Shown: piece by piece, positions 25,148-33,152 of the stretch | Layout of the letters: each line of letters begins with the position of its first letter | How positions within the stretch are numbered: the stretch's first letter is position 1 | Source: Cohnella rhizoplanae | GTDB lineage: Bacteria > Bacillota > Bacilli > Paenibacillales > Paenibacillaceae | Assembly (NCBI RefSeq): GCF_948329515.1 | Contig: NZ_CAOJCN010000020.1 | Location: forward strand, 41,272 to 105,271 | Length of the DNA stretch: 64,000 nt | Direction of reading: 5' to 3' | Notes under the pieces: generated by a model | Told to the model about the DNA's origin: nothing | Seen by the model: the letters and a program-made list of their open reading frames with translations, nothing else | The model's database searches: none | Translations under genes and position numbers: made by a program

Positions 25148-25783
25148 CTAGCTATTGTATTGCGGACCCTGTACGAACTTCTCGATGGCCTGGGCTCTCG
25201 TCTGCACGCCGAGCTTTTCGTAGATTCTGCGCAGATAGTTGTCGACCGACCGCTTGCTGATATACATCTGCTCCGCAATCTTCTCGTACGTATCGCCCTT
25301 GATGATGAGCGTCATGAGCAGCACCTCCTCCTCCGACAGCAGGAGCTCCGCGACATCCGCGTTCGAGGCGCTCTTGAGCTGGTGCAGCAGGCTCTGCGGC
25401 AGAACGACATGATTGTCCAGCACGCAGGCGACGATGTGCTTCAGCGTCGATTCGTTGACTCCCTTGGAGATGATGCCGCTGATTAGATTGGACAAGAGGC
25501 AGGGCAGCAGGTCGGATACGTCTACGCCGGTGAAAATAATAATTCGCAGCTGCGGATGCGCGGCCTTCAGCTGCTCCGCGACCTGCGTGCCGCTCAGATC
25601 GGGCAGCTGATAATCGAGAAGCACCAAGTCTGGCGTCTCGGCCTCGCAGAGCCTGATCGCCTCCTCGCCGTTTCTCGCGATTCCTGCCGCTTCGATCCGA
25701 TCCATCTGGGCCAGCAGCTGCAGCGTCGCTTGCGCCATCAGCGGATGGTCGTCCACGACGATCGCTTTCGCTTTGCGCTTCAT
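25148..25783 (-). CDS. comA: ComA-like response regulator, NarL/LuxR type
   Basis: A 211-residue regulator, close to the 214 of Bacillus subtilis ComA. The receiver has VVDDHPLM, acceptor Asp in VLLDYQLPDLSG and the Lys in IISKGVNE. The C-terminal LuxR-type HTH reads TYEKIAEQMYISKRSVDNYL, resembling ComA (IADALHLSKRSIEYSL). It overlaps the comP-like gene as ATGA and has GGAAGGA 8 bases upstream, so the pair is coupled. It should be phosphorylated by the upstream kinase in response to pheromone. No classical ComA box was found in the divergent comX-comP region. Confidence 0.88.
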   Translation of the reverse strand: MKRKAKAIVVDDHPLMAQATLQLLAQMDRIEAAGIARNGEEAIRLCEAETPDLVLLDYQLPDLSGTQVAEQLKAAHPQLRIIIFTGVDVSDLLPCLLSNLISGIISKGVNESTLKHIVACVLDNHVVLPQSLLHQLKSASNADVAELLLSEEEVLLMTLIIKGDTYEKIAEQMYISKRSVDNYLRRIYEKLGVQTRAQAIEKFVQGPQYNS

Positions 25784-28101
25784 GCGGTCATTCCTTCCTT
25801 AAGGGGCACTATGGCATTAAATGACATGCCTCTTCCTTTGTCGGACGTAATCTCGAACAACCCGCGCATCGACAGAACCCGGCTCTTGATCTGCTCCAGT
25901 CCCATGTGGGTGCCTCCGATCTCCCTTACGGCGGCCTGTCCCGAGGCGAAGCCCACGCCGTCGTCCCGGTAATGAATCGTGAGCTTGCCATTCACCGCCT
26001 GAATACTGAACACGACCTTCGTGGCGTTCGCATGCTTCTTCGCATTGTTGACGAGCTCCTGGAACACGCGGAACAGATGCCGCTTCATTTCCATATCGCA
26101 GGATTCGATGAACTCCGTTCCCGCCGCCTTGAACTCGATATGGAAAGGCAACGTCGACCGTTCCAGCTCCACGAGCTTGTCGATCGTCCGCACCAGCCCC
26201 ATCTCCTGCAGCAAATAAGGATGCAGCTCGAAGCAGCTCTGCCGCAGATTCATATTGATGACGTCGATATATTCGAGCAAGCTTTCGGCTTGTTCCGTGT
26301 CCACGCCGTTACCCTCGTATTTCTCGATCAAGGCCGAGAGCTTGCGTTTAAGGAAAAACAGATCTTGCATGGTGGTATCGTGAAGATCCGTCGCGATCCG
26401 AAACCGTTCTTTCTCCTGCAGCTCGAACATGAGCTTCCTGAACCATGCGATCTCGTCGGAGGACCTGTCGGTCGGCACCCGCGATACCAAGCTTTCTAAT
26501 TCGTTCGATATTTTGCGGATCAAAAACAAGTTCTCCATGCTTACGGACAAATAGGAAGTAATGAGATTCAACCACTGCGTTTCTTCGGTTCCTAAAAAAG
26601 TGTTCGACTTTTTCTGAGTAAGGACCAGATAACTCTCGTAATCCTGATTGCGAGTCAATTCAAACTTCAATAAATCACTTGGCGCCGAGGATCGCGCATG
26701 GATTAAATCTTCAACTTCGCCGTGCTCGATTTGTCCCTCGCTTATAATTTCGATCGCCTGGTTGTATTTAAATACGATGGCTCCCCCGGAAACCTGCAAA
26801 ATATCGATGATGTCCACAAGGATCAGCTCTCTCAATTCATGAAAGCTTGATATCAAGCCGAGTTTTTTCGCGATCTTTTTAAGCGAATGCTGTAAGTAAT
26901 ACCTTCTGGGATATACGACCCGTTCCAGACGCGTGGTTAGATACTCTAATGAGTAAAGCGTCACTGAAATAATCGTTACCGTGCATATAAAGGCCAGAAT
27001 CAAGTGCTCGGCTTTGGCCTTGGCGGAAAACAAAGCGGATATCATGCCGATCGTCAGCAGACTCGGTACGATAGCCAAAGTCGTCGTCAAAGCAAATCTC
27101 CTGACGACAAGGTCGATATCGTAAATTTTTTTAGAAAGCAATAGATAAGTAAAGGACAAAGGGAAGAGCAAAATGAACCAAGTCGTATATTCCGTGTTGA
27201 TCCATTCGTAGCCGAAAACGATTTTGGATAGAAATGAAAAACACACGATAGGCGCAATCGAAATGATAAAGAATATGCCGATCATTCTCAGCAAGGTGGA
27301 AATATAAGGATTTAAATCTTTATTTTTTTTATAAACGACGCTCACCACGATAATATCGATCAGAACGCCGGCCGAAAAGAATACGAGTTCATAGACAGCT
27401 TGGAAGCGATGAATTTGATAATTAAAATCAAGGTCCAGAAAATAAAAGAGCTGTGAAAACATACTTAATCCTATGAGCCCGTACGCGTATTTTAAATATT
27501 TAGTGCTAAGCTTAATGCCGCCCTTCTCTTTAATGAACACAATGATGAAATGAATCAATACGACAGGGATCCATTTCATCCCGAGACCGATCGTAATCTT
27601 GCCTAGAACATCGCCTCTGATTGAAGCCCCTAAGCTTATGAAGGTCATGGCTATACTAAAAAAGACGAGCGATAAATACTTGGCGGACGAGGAGTTGCCG
27701 ATCGCCGCGAGTAACACGACAGAAACGAATAAACTGCACAAACCTTCAATCAATGCCGAGATATCCTGCGCCGTCAGTCTGGGCATATCTTTAAAATTGA
27801 TGCTCAACGTTTGGTTGTTCTGATAAACGACGATGTTTTCAGCCTGGTCTACCGTTCTCCACTTTTGAACGGACGGGTGTGCGGCAACGTCTTTTCCGTC
27901 GATGGTTAGAATACGGGCTCCTTCTTGAAGGCCCGTCTTCATCACGGCGCTTCTAGCGTCGATCCCCGTAACGATCCATTCGCCATCCATTTGTTTGACT
28001 TCAAAGTTTATATAAGGATAACGGAGGATGACAGACGCAAACCAAATTACAAATAAAACGCTAACAAAATATATTATGCTATACCTTCTATTTTTCGACA
28101 A
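25780..28101 (-). CDS. comP: ComP-like sensor histidine kinase
   Basis: A 773-residue membrane kinase (B. subtilis ComP has 769). One N-terminal membrane segment is followed by a PDZ-like region (about residues 30-100, with GLQEGARILTIDGKDV), several further membrane segments, a GAF-like stretch, then the HisKA_3 transmitter: WFRKLMFELQEKERFRIATD leads into LHDTTMQDL (His about 574), with NNAKKHANA and DDGVGF in the ATPase domain. This order and the transmitter sequence closely resemble ComP. TTG at 28101 has AGAGGAAG at good spacing; GTG at 28119 has none. The sensor half is AT-rich, the transmitter half GC-rich. Confidence 0.9.
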   Translation of the reverse strand: MSKNRRYSIIYFVSVLFVIWFASVILRYPYINFEVKQMDGEWIVTGIDARSAVMKTGLQEGARILTIDGKDVAAHPSVQKWRTVDQAENIVVYQNNQTLSINFKDMPRLTAQDISALIEGLCSLFVSVVLLAAIGNSSSAKYLSLVFFSIAMTFISLGASIRGDVLGKITIGLGMKWIPVVLIHFIIVFIKEKGGIKLSTKYLKYAYGLIGLSMFSQLFYFLDLDFNYQIHRFQAVYELVFFSAGVLIDIIVVSVVYKKNKDLNPYISTLLRMIGIFFIISIAPIVCFSFLSKIVFGYEWINTEYTTWFILLFPLSFTYLLLSKKIYDIDLVVRRFALTTTLAIVPSLLTIGMISALFSAKAKAEHLILAFICTVTIISVTLYSLEYLTTRLERVVYPRRYYLQHSLKKIAKKLGLISSFHELRELILVDIIDILQVSGGAIVFKYNQAIEIISEGQIEHGEVEDLIHARSSAPSDLLKFELTRNQDYESYLVLTQKKSNTFLGTEETQWLNLITSYLSVSMENLFLIRKISNELESLVSRVPTDRSSDEIAWFRKLMFELQEKERFRIATDLHDTTMQDLFFLKRKLSALIEKYEGNGVDTEQAESLLEYIDVINMNLRQSCFELHPYLLQEMGLVRTIDKLVELERSTLPFHIEFKAAGTEFIESCDMEMKRHLFRVFQELVNNAKKHANATKVVFSIQAVNGKLTIHYRDDGVGFASGQAAVREIGGTHMGLEQIKSRVLSMRGLFEITSDKGRGMSFNAIVPLKEGMTA

Positions 28102-28131
28102 TTGACTTCCTCTTTTCACAAATAATATGAT
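28102..28131 (+). promoter_or_regulatory. Sigma-A-type promoter of comX-like gene
   Basis: TTGACT (28102-28107) and TATGAT (28126-28131), 18 bases apart, each match the vegetative consensus at 5 of 6 positions. The start of transcription would fall near 28138, giving a leader of about 36 bases. The -35 abuts the comP-like start codon, so comX and comP expression may be coupled by their overlap. Confidence 0.7.
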
Positions 28132-28173
28132 ATATTTGAGTAGGAATACATAATCTTCTAGGAGGTTTTGACT

Positions 28174-28368
28174 ATGTTATTAGTAAGCAACTCGTCTCAG
28201 TTAAAGCAAGGGGTTAAGGCTCTAAAAGCTCAGAAGGAAATCGACGCGGTCAATGCCAGCTCCGCCTACCTAGACGACCTTTCTCTGAGCGTTCAAGAAA
28301 AATCGGCGCTTCAAAAAACTTTTTCCGTTAAGTACGATAATAAGATTGTTTCTGGAAACTGGTCTTAA
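28174..28368 (+). CDS. comX: ComX-like pheromone precursor, 64 residues
   Basis: A small gene divergent from the comP-like gene. ATG at 28174 follows AGGAGG by 8 bases. The peptide begins MLLVSNSSQ, is hydrophilic and helical through the middle, and ends KIVSGNWS, with its only tryptophan one residue from the C-terminus. ComX precursors are 55-73 residues long and carry a conserved Trp near the C-terminus that ComQ prenylates; the released pheromone is the last 5-10 residues. Sequence outside that feature is not conserved even among known ComX, so the call rests on the Trp, size, promoter, terminator and neighbours. Confidence 0.78.
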   Translation: MLLVSNSSQLKQGVKALKAQKEIDAVNASSAYLDDLSLSVQEKSALQKTFSVKYDNKIVSGNWS

Positions 28369-28392
28369 GTATTTAAAACTTAATGGTCTCAT

Positions 28393-28421
28393 GCATAGCC
28401 TATAGGCTATGCTTTTTTTTT
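28393..28421 (+). terminator. Strong terminator after comX-like gene
   Basis: GCATAGCC pairs with GGCTATGC around TATA, followed by nine T. It lies 24 bases after the stop, so the peptide is made from a short single-gene transcript. Confidence 0.9.
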
Positions 28422-28598
28422 GTTTCAAGCATTTATGCTATTTTACGGATCTATGCATCCCTCTTTGCATCATTACGCAAACGAAATGCACTGACAACCC
28501 CAATAAATTACAGGTAAACTTTAACATATATCCAACAATCCTTCAAAGAAAAAATGGCATTTTTACCATATCGAAAACGAGGTATGCAGGTGATTACC

Positions 28599-28955
28599 AT
28601 GAAATATGTAAAAGAGTACGACGAAGAATTGTATGTATCCTTGGCCGTTCAAACCGTCCTGCACGAGAATGCGCGATCGCTAGACTTGAAGCAGGAGGAT
28701 ATTTTTAATATCGCGGATCAAGTCCAGGACGAGATCATTCTTTTTAAAAAAGCCGCGGAGGCGGTACAAAGCCCGTCCGGCAAAGTCATTCCGCAAATGA
28801 GGTTTATCCTGGCGCATCTGCAAGACGAGCATCTGTCGAGCAGCTACTTTGAAGCGCGCTCCCTCGGACTGGATTCCGAATTCGTGCAAATGCTGCGCAC
28901 CGAGATTATCAGAAGAGGGATCACCTATTTAAAACGCGAGGATTTAGAGCATTAA
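28599..28955 (+). CDS. Unknown helical protein, 118 residues
   Basis: An unrecognised soluble protein beginning MKYVKEYDEELYVSLAV and ending YLKREDLEH, with charged amphipathic helices and no signal or membrane segment. ATG at 28599 has AGGTG 6 bases upstream; the frame is open for 15 codons before it without a better start. It lies downstream of the comX terminator on the same strand and before xerS. Base composition is nearer the genome average than comX. A link with the quorum-sensing locus is possible only from position. Confidence 0.7.
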   Translation: MKYVKEYDEELYVSLAVQTVLHENARSLDLKQEDIFNIADQVQDEIILFKKAAEAVQSPSGKVIPQMRFILAHLQDEHLSSSYFEARSLGLDSEFVQMLRTEIIRRGITYLKREDLEH

Positions 28956-28982
28956 TTTGTCGAATTCGACACTTTACTGTCG

Positions 28983-29052
28983 TTAAATATCGGATGCGCC
29001 CCTCCTTGATACAAATGTTGGTAGGGGCATGCCCACTTGGTTTACATAATAT
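28983..29052 (+). repeat. Intergenic element, copy 1
   Basis: Ordered blocks TTAAATA-TCGG, CCTTGATAC (29004-29012) and GTTTACATAATAT (29040-29052) recur in the same order at 33049-33129. Between them copy 1 can fold GCCCCTCC against GGTAGGGGC. It lies upstream of the xerS promoter. Its nature (regulatory leader, small repeat or protein site) is not known. Confidence 0.4.
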
Positions 29053-29107
29053 TTATTTAGACATCTCCTTTTCCTAATTAGCTTACTATTTCTCGGATTC
29101 CAGGCTC

Positions 29108-29116
29108 TGGTATAAT
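29108..29116 (+). promoter_or_regulatory. Extended -10 promoter of xerS
   Basis: TGGTATAAT gives a perfect -10 hexamer with the TGn extension, 34 bases before the xerS ATG. No good -35 is visible, which extended -10 promoters tolerate. Confidence 0.6.
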
Positions 29117-29149
29117 AGAAGCATCCTATGTAGCCGATGGAGCGATTCG

Positions 29150-30238
29150 ATGAACCTGCAGAAAATCAAAGACCGCGCGCAGTTGGACAGTCGCGTCCCC
29201 AGTATGCCGTGGTATGTGGAGAAATTTATCAATTACAAGCTGCCGGACCTCTCCCCCTCCTCGCTGCTCGAATACGTGCGGGATTATGAGACGTTTTTTC
29301 TCTGGCTCATGCGCGAAGGGCTGACGGAAGCGGAAAAAATATCAGATATTCCGATCGAGGTGCTGGAGCGACTGAAGATGGACGAGATCGACAGCTTCCG
29401 CATGGAACTGTCGACGCGGCGAGAGCATGCGAATACGCGCACGACGATCTCCCGCAAGCTGTCGTCGCTGCGATCGTTGTTCCACTATCTCAGCCAGATC
29501 GCGGAGGATGACGACTTCTATCCCCTGCTCAAACGGAACGTAATGGCCAAAGTATCGATCAAGCGAACGCAAAAGCCCAAGGATACGGCGGCCAAACTGG
29601 AAGGCAAGCTGCTGCAGGAGGAGGAAATCGCGGAGTTTATCGCTTATATCGACGAGCATTATGCGACGGACGTCGCCAACAATAAGCAGGCAAGCTACGC
29701 CCATGAGCTCAACCACACCCGCGATGCGTGCATCGTCAGTCTCATCCTGAATTCCGGACTGCGCGTATCGGAGCTGGTGAACCTGAATCTGGACGATCTC
29801 GATCTCAAAAAGAAACTGGTATACGTATACCGAAAAGGCAGCAATGACGACACCTTTAAAACGCCTGTCTTCTTCCGGCAGGACGCAACGGCGAATCTCG
29901 AAGCTTACCTGCAGCAGCGAGAGATCAGGTATAAGGCGCCGAAACGAGAAAAAGCCCTCTTCCTCGCCTTGGCTAACGGCAAAAAAGAAGGCTCTCGCAT
30001 GACGAAGCGCGCGGTTCAGGAGATGGTCATCAAATACGCGAAGCGATTCGGCAAGCCCTATCTGTCCGTGCACAAGCTGCGCCATTCGTTTGCAACCGAT
30101 TACTATTTATCCAACGACCTCTACAAGACGCAGGAGCAGCTCGGACATGCCTCGCCCGAGACGACGCAGATCTATGCGCATCTGACGGACAAGACGATGG
30201 AGGAAGCGATTGACAAGCGCCGCCCGACGGAAGCGTAG
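29150..30238 (+). CDS. xerS: Tyrosine recombinase XerS
   Basis: A 362-residue site-specific recombinase of the single-protein XerS type, which resolves chromosome dimers at a dif site. An N-terminal SAM-like core-binding domain (residues 20-125) precedes the catalytic domain with the Arg of LNSGLRVSELVN, Lys of VYRKGS, HKLRHSF, LGHASPETTQ and nucleophile Tyr in IYAHL. Length fits XerS (356-370) rather than XerC/XerD (about 300). GGAG lies 7 bases before the ATG. No dif-like site was recognised nearby. Confidence 0.92.
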   Translation: MNLQKIKDRAQLDSRVPSMPWYVEKFINYKLPDLSPSSLLEYVRDYETFFLWLMREGLTEAEKISDIPIEVLERLKMDEIDSFRMELSTRREHANTRTTISRKLSSLRSLFHYLSQIAEDDDFYPLLKRNVMAKVSIKRTQKPKDTAAKLEGKLLQEEEIAEFIAYIDEHYATDVANNKQASYAHELNHTRDACIVSLILNSGLRVSELVNLNLDDLDLKKKLVYVYRKGSNDDTFKTPVFFRQDATANLEAYLQQREIRYKAPKREKALFLALANGKKEGSRMTKRAVQEMVIKYAKRFGKPYLSVHKLRHSFATDYYLSNDLYKTQEQLGHASPETTQIYAHLTDKTMEEAIDKRRPTEA

Positions 30239-30258
30239 CCTTATTCGCATACACGGCT

Positions 30259-30284
30259 GAGCGACCCGATCGCTCCCCTTTTTT
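30259..30284 (+). terminator. Weak terminator after xerS
   Basis: GAGCGA pairs with TCGCTC over a 5-base loop, followed by CCCCTTTTTT. It overlaps the last codons of the convergent gene. The stem is short. Confidence 0.45.
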
Positions 30285-30597
30285 ATTGCGGACGATTCAG
30301 TTTCTGCGTTACCGCCTCGAGCTTCTGCGCCATCGTCCCCCGCTTGTCTCTGCGGTCGTCGATCGTGATCGAGGTAGATACACGCATCGCGCCGCTGGCG
30401 AAGGGCGTCTCATGCATCAGCCGTATGACTGAAAGTACCTCGTCCAGTTCTCCTTCGATAATGGTGCTCATCGGCGTCAACTGATGCTTGATGCGGCCGC
30501 CTGCCTGCTGCAGCACGCGCTCGACTTCCGCGACGTATTCGCTCACGCTGGTCGAACCGGTACCGATCGGCACGATCGTCACCTGTACGATGGCCAT
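30283..30597 (-). CDS. MTH1187/YkoF-family thiamine-binding-like protein
   Basis: A 104-residue cytoplasmic protein of the DUF77/MTH1187 family, a ferredoxin-like fold that binds thiamine-type ligands. It begins MAIVQVTIVPIGTGSTSVSEYV and carries HQLTPMSTIIEG, both characteristic. It is the last gene of a three-gene run, starting one base beyond the stop of the phosphotransferase-like gene, with GGAGG 7 bases upstream. Physiological ligand and role are unproven. Confidence 0.85.
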   Translation of the reverse strand: MAIVQVTIVPIGTGSTSVSEYVAEVERVLQQAGGRIKHQLTPMSTIIEGELDEVLSVIRLMHETPFASGAMRVSTSITIDDRRDKRGTMAQKLEAVTQKLNRPQ

Positions 30598-30598
30598 A

Positions 30599-31621
30599 TT
30601 ACGCCCTCCCCCTCCCCATCAGCGTATCCCGCAATAAATTTCGAATCCTCGACGCCTGACGGCTCAGCGCCGTTAGTCCTGCATCCGTCTCCCGCGTCTG
30701 TTGAAGGAGCACGGCCGCGTCGTCTACGCCGCTCAAGTATCTTCCCAGAAAGTGCACGAACACATCCAGCCGGCGCAGCTTCATGAGGAGCGGCAGCGCC
30801 TCGATTTCTTCTGCGCTTAAGCTGACGATATTCGCGTAGCTCCTTAAAAAAGCTTCTGCGGCCAGGAAATGGTCCTCCTCCCCCATCCACCCGGCCAGCA
30901 CGACCGCAGGTTCCATCGCGCGCAGCTCCATTGTGCAGAACTCGAAGTCCAGAATCGCCGCGATACGCGTCAGGTCCTGAGGATCCGCAAGCAAGTTGGA
31001 GTCGTTCACGTCGCCGTGGACGAGCTGATGCGGCAGCGCCCGTATCGCGGGCAGCGCGGCCTCGAACGCGCGCAGCGCCTCGCCGATTCGCCCGAGTTCT
31101 TCGCGCTTACCGGCGAATTGCGCCGGCGGCGTCTCGCAAAAGGAAGCGATGACGCTGCCCGGGCAGGACGGATGCGTGCGCTCGAGCTCATAGCAGGGCC
31201 AGTAAGCCGGCGACGCTTCCGGGCGCAGATCCCTTAACGCAAGCGACAGCCTCCCGACCGCATCGCCGATCGCGCTGGCGACGATGGGATCCGTCCCGTC
31301 CGGACGGACGCCCTCGGTGTAGGTGAATAGGGCGGCATATCTGCCAGTACCGTCGGTTAGCGTCGCGAACGTCGCGCCACTAGGCATGGCAACCGGCCGC
31401 GGCACGGCGAACGGCAGCCCGCATGTGCCCAGCTTCAGCAGCACCTCGTGCTCGAACGCGATCTTATCCGCATCCCGGTGGGTCTCGTAGATGCGCAGCA
31501 CGCGCTTCACCCCGCACGCGTCCTCGGCGATGCGCGTCGTGTTGTTCCAACCGCTCTCGCCCTCTGACACGCTCCAGCGCATTACGGGTTCATAGCGGCT
31601 TAATATGGACGCGATAGGCAT
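30599..31621 (-). CDS. Aminoglycoside phosphotransferase-family kinase
   Basis: A 340-residue small-molecule kinase of the APH/choline kinase fold. The catalytic loop is LPHQLVHGDVNDSNLL and the metal-binding Asp is in AILDFEF. ATG at 31621 has GGAGG 5 bases upstream and follows the GH18-like gene directly; the open frame begins further upstream without support. Most chromosomal members phosphorylate metabolites or have unknown substrates, so antibiotic resistance should not be assumed. Confidence 0.85.
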   Translation of the reverse strand: MPIASILSRYEPVMRWSVSEGESGWNNTTRIAEDACGVKRVLRIYETHRDADKIAFEHEVLLKLGTCGLPFAVPRPVAMPSGATFATLTDGTGRYAALFTYTEGVRPDGTDPIVASAIGDAVGRLSLALRDLRPEASPAYWPCYELERTHPSCPGSVIASFCETPPAQFAGKREELGRIGEALRAFEAALPAIRALPHQLVHGDVNDSNLLADPQDLTRIAAILDFEFCTMELRAMEPAVVLAGWMGEEDHFLAAEAFLRSYANIVSLSAEEIEALPLLMKLRRLDVFVHFLGRYLSGVDDAAVLLQQTRETDAGLTALSRQASRIRNLLRDTLMGRGRA

Positions 31622-31622
31622 G

Positions 31623-32912
31623 TTATCCTCCGATCTTGACCACAGAGCGTCCGATCGCGGTACGCTCCGCGTCGGTGAAAATGCCCAATCTCCAGAATGC
31701 CGCGCCGCCAAGACCATGACGCTTGACGAGCCCGAGCTTGTCGTTCATCGTCGACTCGTTCTCCGCGTCCAGATTGATCGCCAGCATCAGCTTGGACCTG
31801 GGGGCGCCGGTCGCGATCGCCCTGCGGATCGCCTCGTCGACCTTGGCATTGGACTGCGGCTGCTTGTTGGCATCCACGGTCTGCTCGTAGTCGTACGCCA
31901 TGATGACGAGCTCGTCCGCGAGCTTGGACAACGCGGCGTAGTCGTAGCCCTTGTACTCGCCGTTCAGCGGCGGTACGGCCAGCGATACCTTGATGCCGTC
32001 CGGCTGGACGGCGGCGACAAGCTGCTTTACGTACGCATTCAACGTCGACTGCGCCATGATCGGGTCGTCATGCCAACCGAGTCCTTCGAAGTCGAGCATG
32101 ATGCCGCCGAATTCGTTGTCCTTCGCGAGCGTATGCAGCCTATCGATCGAAGCGTCCCGCAGCGTTTTGTCCGTCAGCATCTTCATGAGCTGACCCTTGC
32201 CGTCCTTGCCCAGCACCGCCAGGTAACTGCCCGAGCTGTCCGCGTTGATCTGCGCGACGATGGATTCCGGCGTGTCGTCTCCTGCGGCTTGCGGCCAAAA
32301 CCAACGTGACCCGGTGGGGTCCTTTAACGATATCTCGCCATTGTAATCGACCTGAGTCCAACCGAAAGCGACGTCGTTCAGATCGCGCGCGATCGGCAGC
32401 TGATCGTACGATGCGGTCGCGTAGAAGCCCAAAAGGCGCATCTCGCGCTGCGGCGACGCCACGCGCACCGTCTTGGCCGGACCGTCCCAGACGACGTTCG
32501 CACCGAACGCCTGGCTAAAAAATGCGAGCGGCACGAGCACAGAACCGCCAGACAGGACCGGCGCAGCGTTCAATGGATATTTAACGCCATTAATCGTGGC
32601 GGATTTCCGACCAAGCGTGAGGATCACTTCTACGGCTTGACCCGAGGCGCCTTTCCCTTTGGCGACCACTGACTTGGTCGCGGGCACCCACACCGCGTTA
32701 ACGCCAAGCGCTTCGGCCAGCGAACGGAAGGGCAGCAGAAGGGTCCCTTTGCTGTTGATGGGCGGGACGGTTACGGGCAGATTAACGTCGTCCAGTACGA
32801 CTGTAACTGTAGGCGCTGAGGCGGCTGACGCGCCAGTCGCACCGAGCGGCAGCAGCAGTGCCGAAGCGAGGACGGCCGGAAACCACTTTTTAACTGGATG
32901 ATTCCAAATCAA
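31623..32912 (-). CDS. Exported protein with copper-amine-oxidase-N domain and GH18-like domain
   Basis: A secreted protein of 429 residues. A signal peptide (1-31, ending GASAAS) is followed by a stalk domain of the copper amine oxidase N-terminal type (about 35-150, with LLPFRSLAEALGV and VLVPLAFFSQAFG), commonly a wall-associated module in Paenibacillaceae. A GH18 barrel of the YaaH/SleL type follows, with the catalytic Glu in GGIMLDFEGLG and MAYDYEQTVD. Such enzymes cut peptidoglycan-like glycans, often in spores. The start is TTG, 9 bases after AAGGAG. It leads a run of three tightly packed genes. Confidence 0.87.
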   Translation of the reverse strand: MIWNHPVKKWFPAVLASALLLPLGATGASAASAPTVTVVLDDVNLPVTVPPINSKGTLLLPFRSLAEALGVNAVWVPATKSVVAKGKGASGQAVEVILTLGRKSATINGVKYPLNAAPVLSGGSVLVPLAFFSQAFGANVVWDGPAKTVRVASPQREMRLLGFYATASYDQLPIARDLNDVAFGWTQVDYNGEISLKDPTGSRWFWPQAAGDDTPESIVAQINADSSGSYLAVLGKDGKGQLMKMLTDKTLRDASIDRLHTLAKDNEFGGIMLDFEGLGWHDDPIMAQSTLNAYVKQLVAAVQPDGIKVSLAVPPLNGEYKGYDYAALSKLADELVIMAYDYEQTVDANKQPQSNAKVDEAIRRAIATGAPRSKLMLAINLDAENESTMNDKLGLVKRHGLGGAAFWRLGIFTDAERTAIGRSVVKIGG

Positions 32913-33048
32913 GGGACAACGCTCCTTTATCTTCCATGTACGCTATGAATCTCTTCATTAGACGCAATGAAAGATAAGGAGTTGCTAGTTATCCTCTTAA
33001 AATTGCTTAAAGACAAAGCTTAAACAAAAACGCATATACTTTATCTCA

Positions 33049-33129
33049 TTAAATAATCGGCGACCTTGATACCCGAAATCGCACGCATGAGGAGCGAGGG
33101 GAATTTCCCGCATCTAGTTTACATAATAT
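33049..33129 (+). repeat. Intergenic element, copy 2
   Basis: Carries TTAAATA-TCGG, CCTTGATAC (33064-33072) and GTTTACATAATAT (33117-33129) in the order seen at 28983-29052, with different spacing and a GGGGAATTTCCC palindrome between. It lies between two minus-strand genes, so its orientation does not match either. The remaining bases from 32913 to 33048 are AT-rich and probably hold the promoter of the GH18-like gene. Confidence 0.4.
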
Positions 33130-33152
33130 ATTTTATGATGCTTTTAACGATT

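Noticed and set aside
28102..28173. ComA-type binding box between comX and comP
   Set aside because: The B. subtilis palindrome (TTGCGG-N4-CCGCAA) is not present; the regulator may recognise another site.
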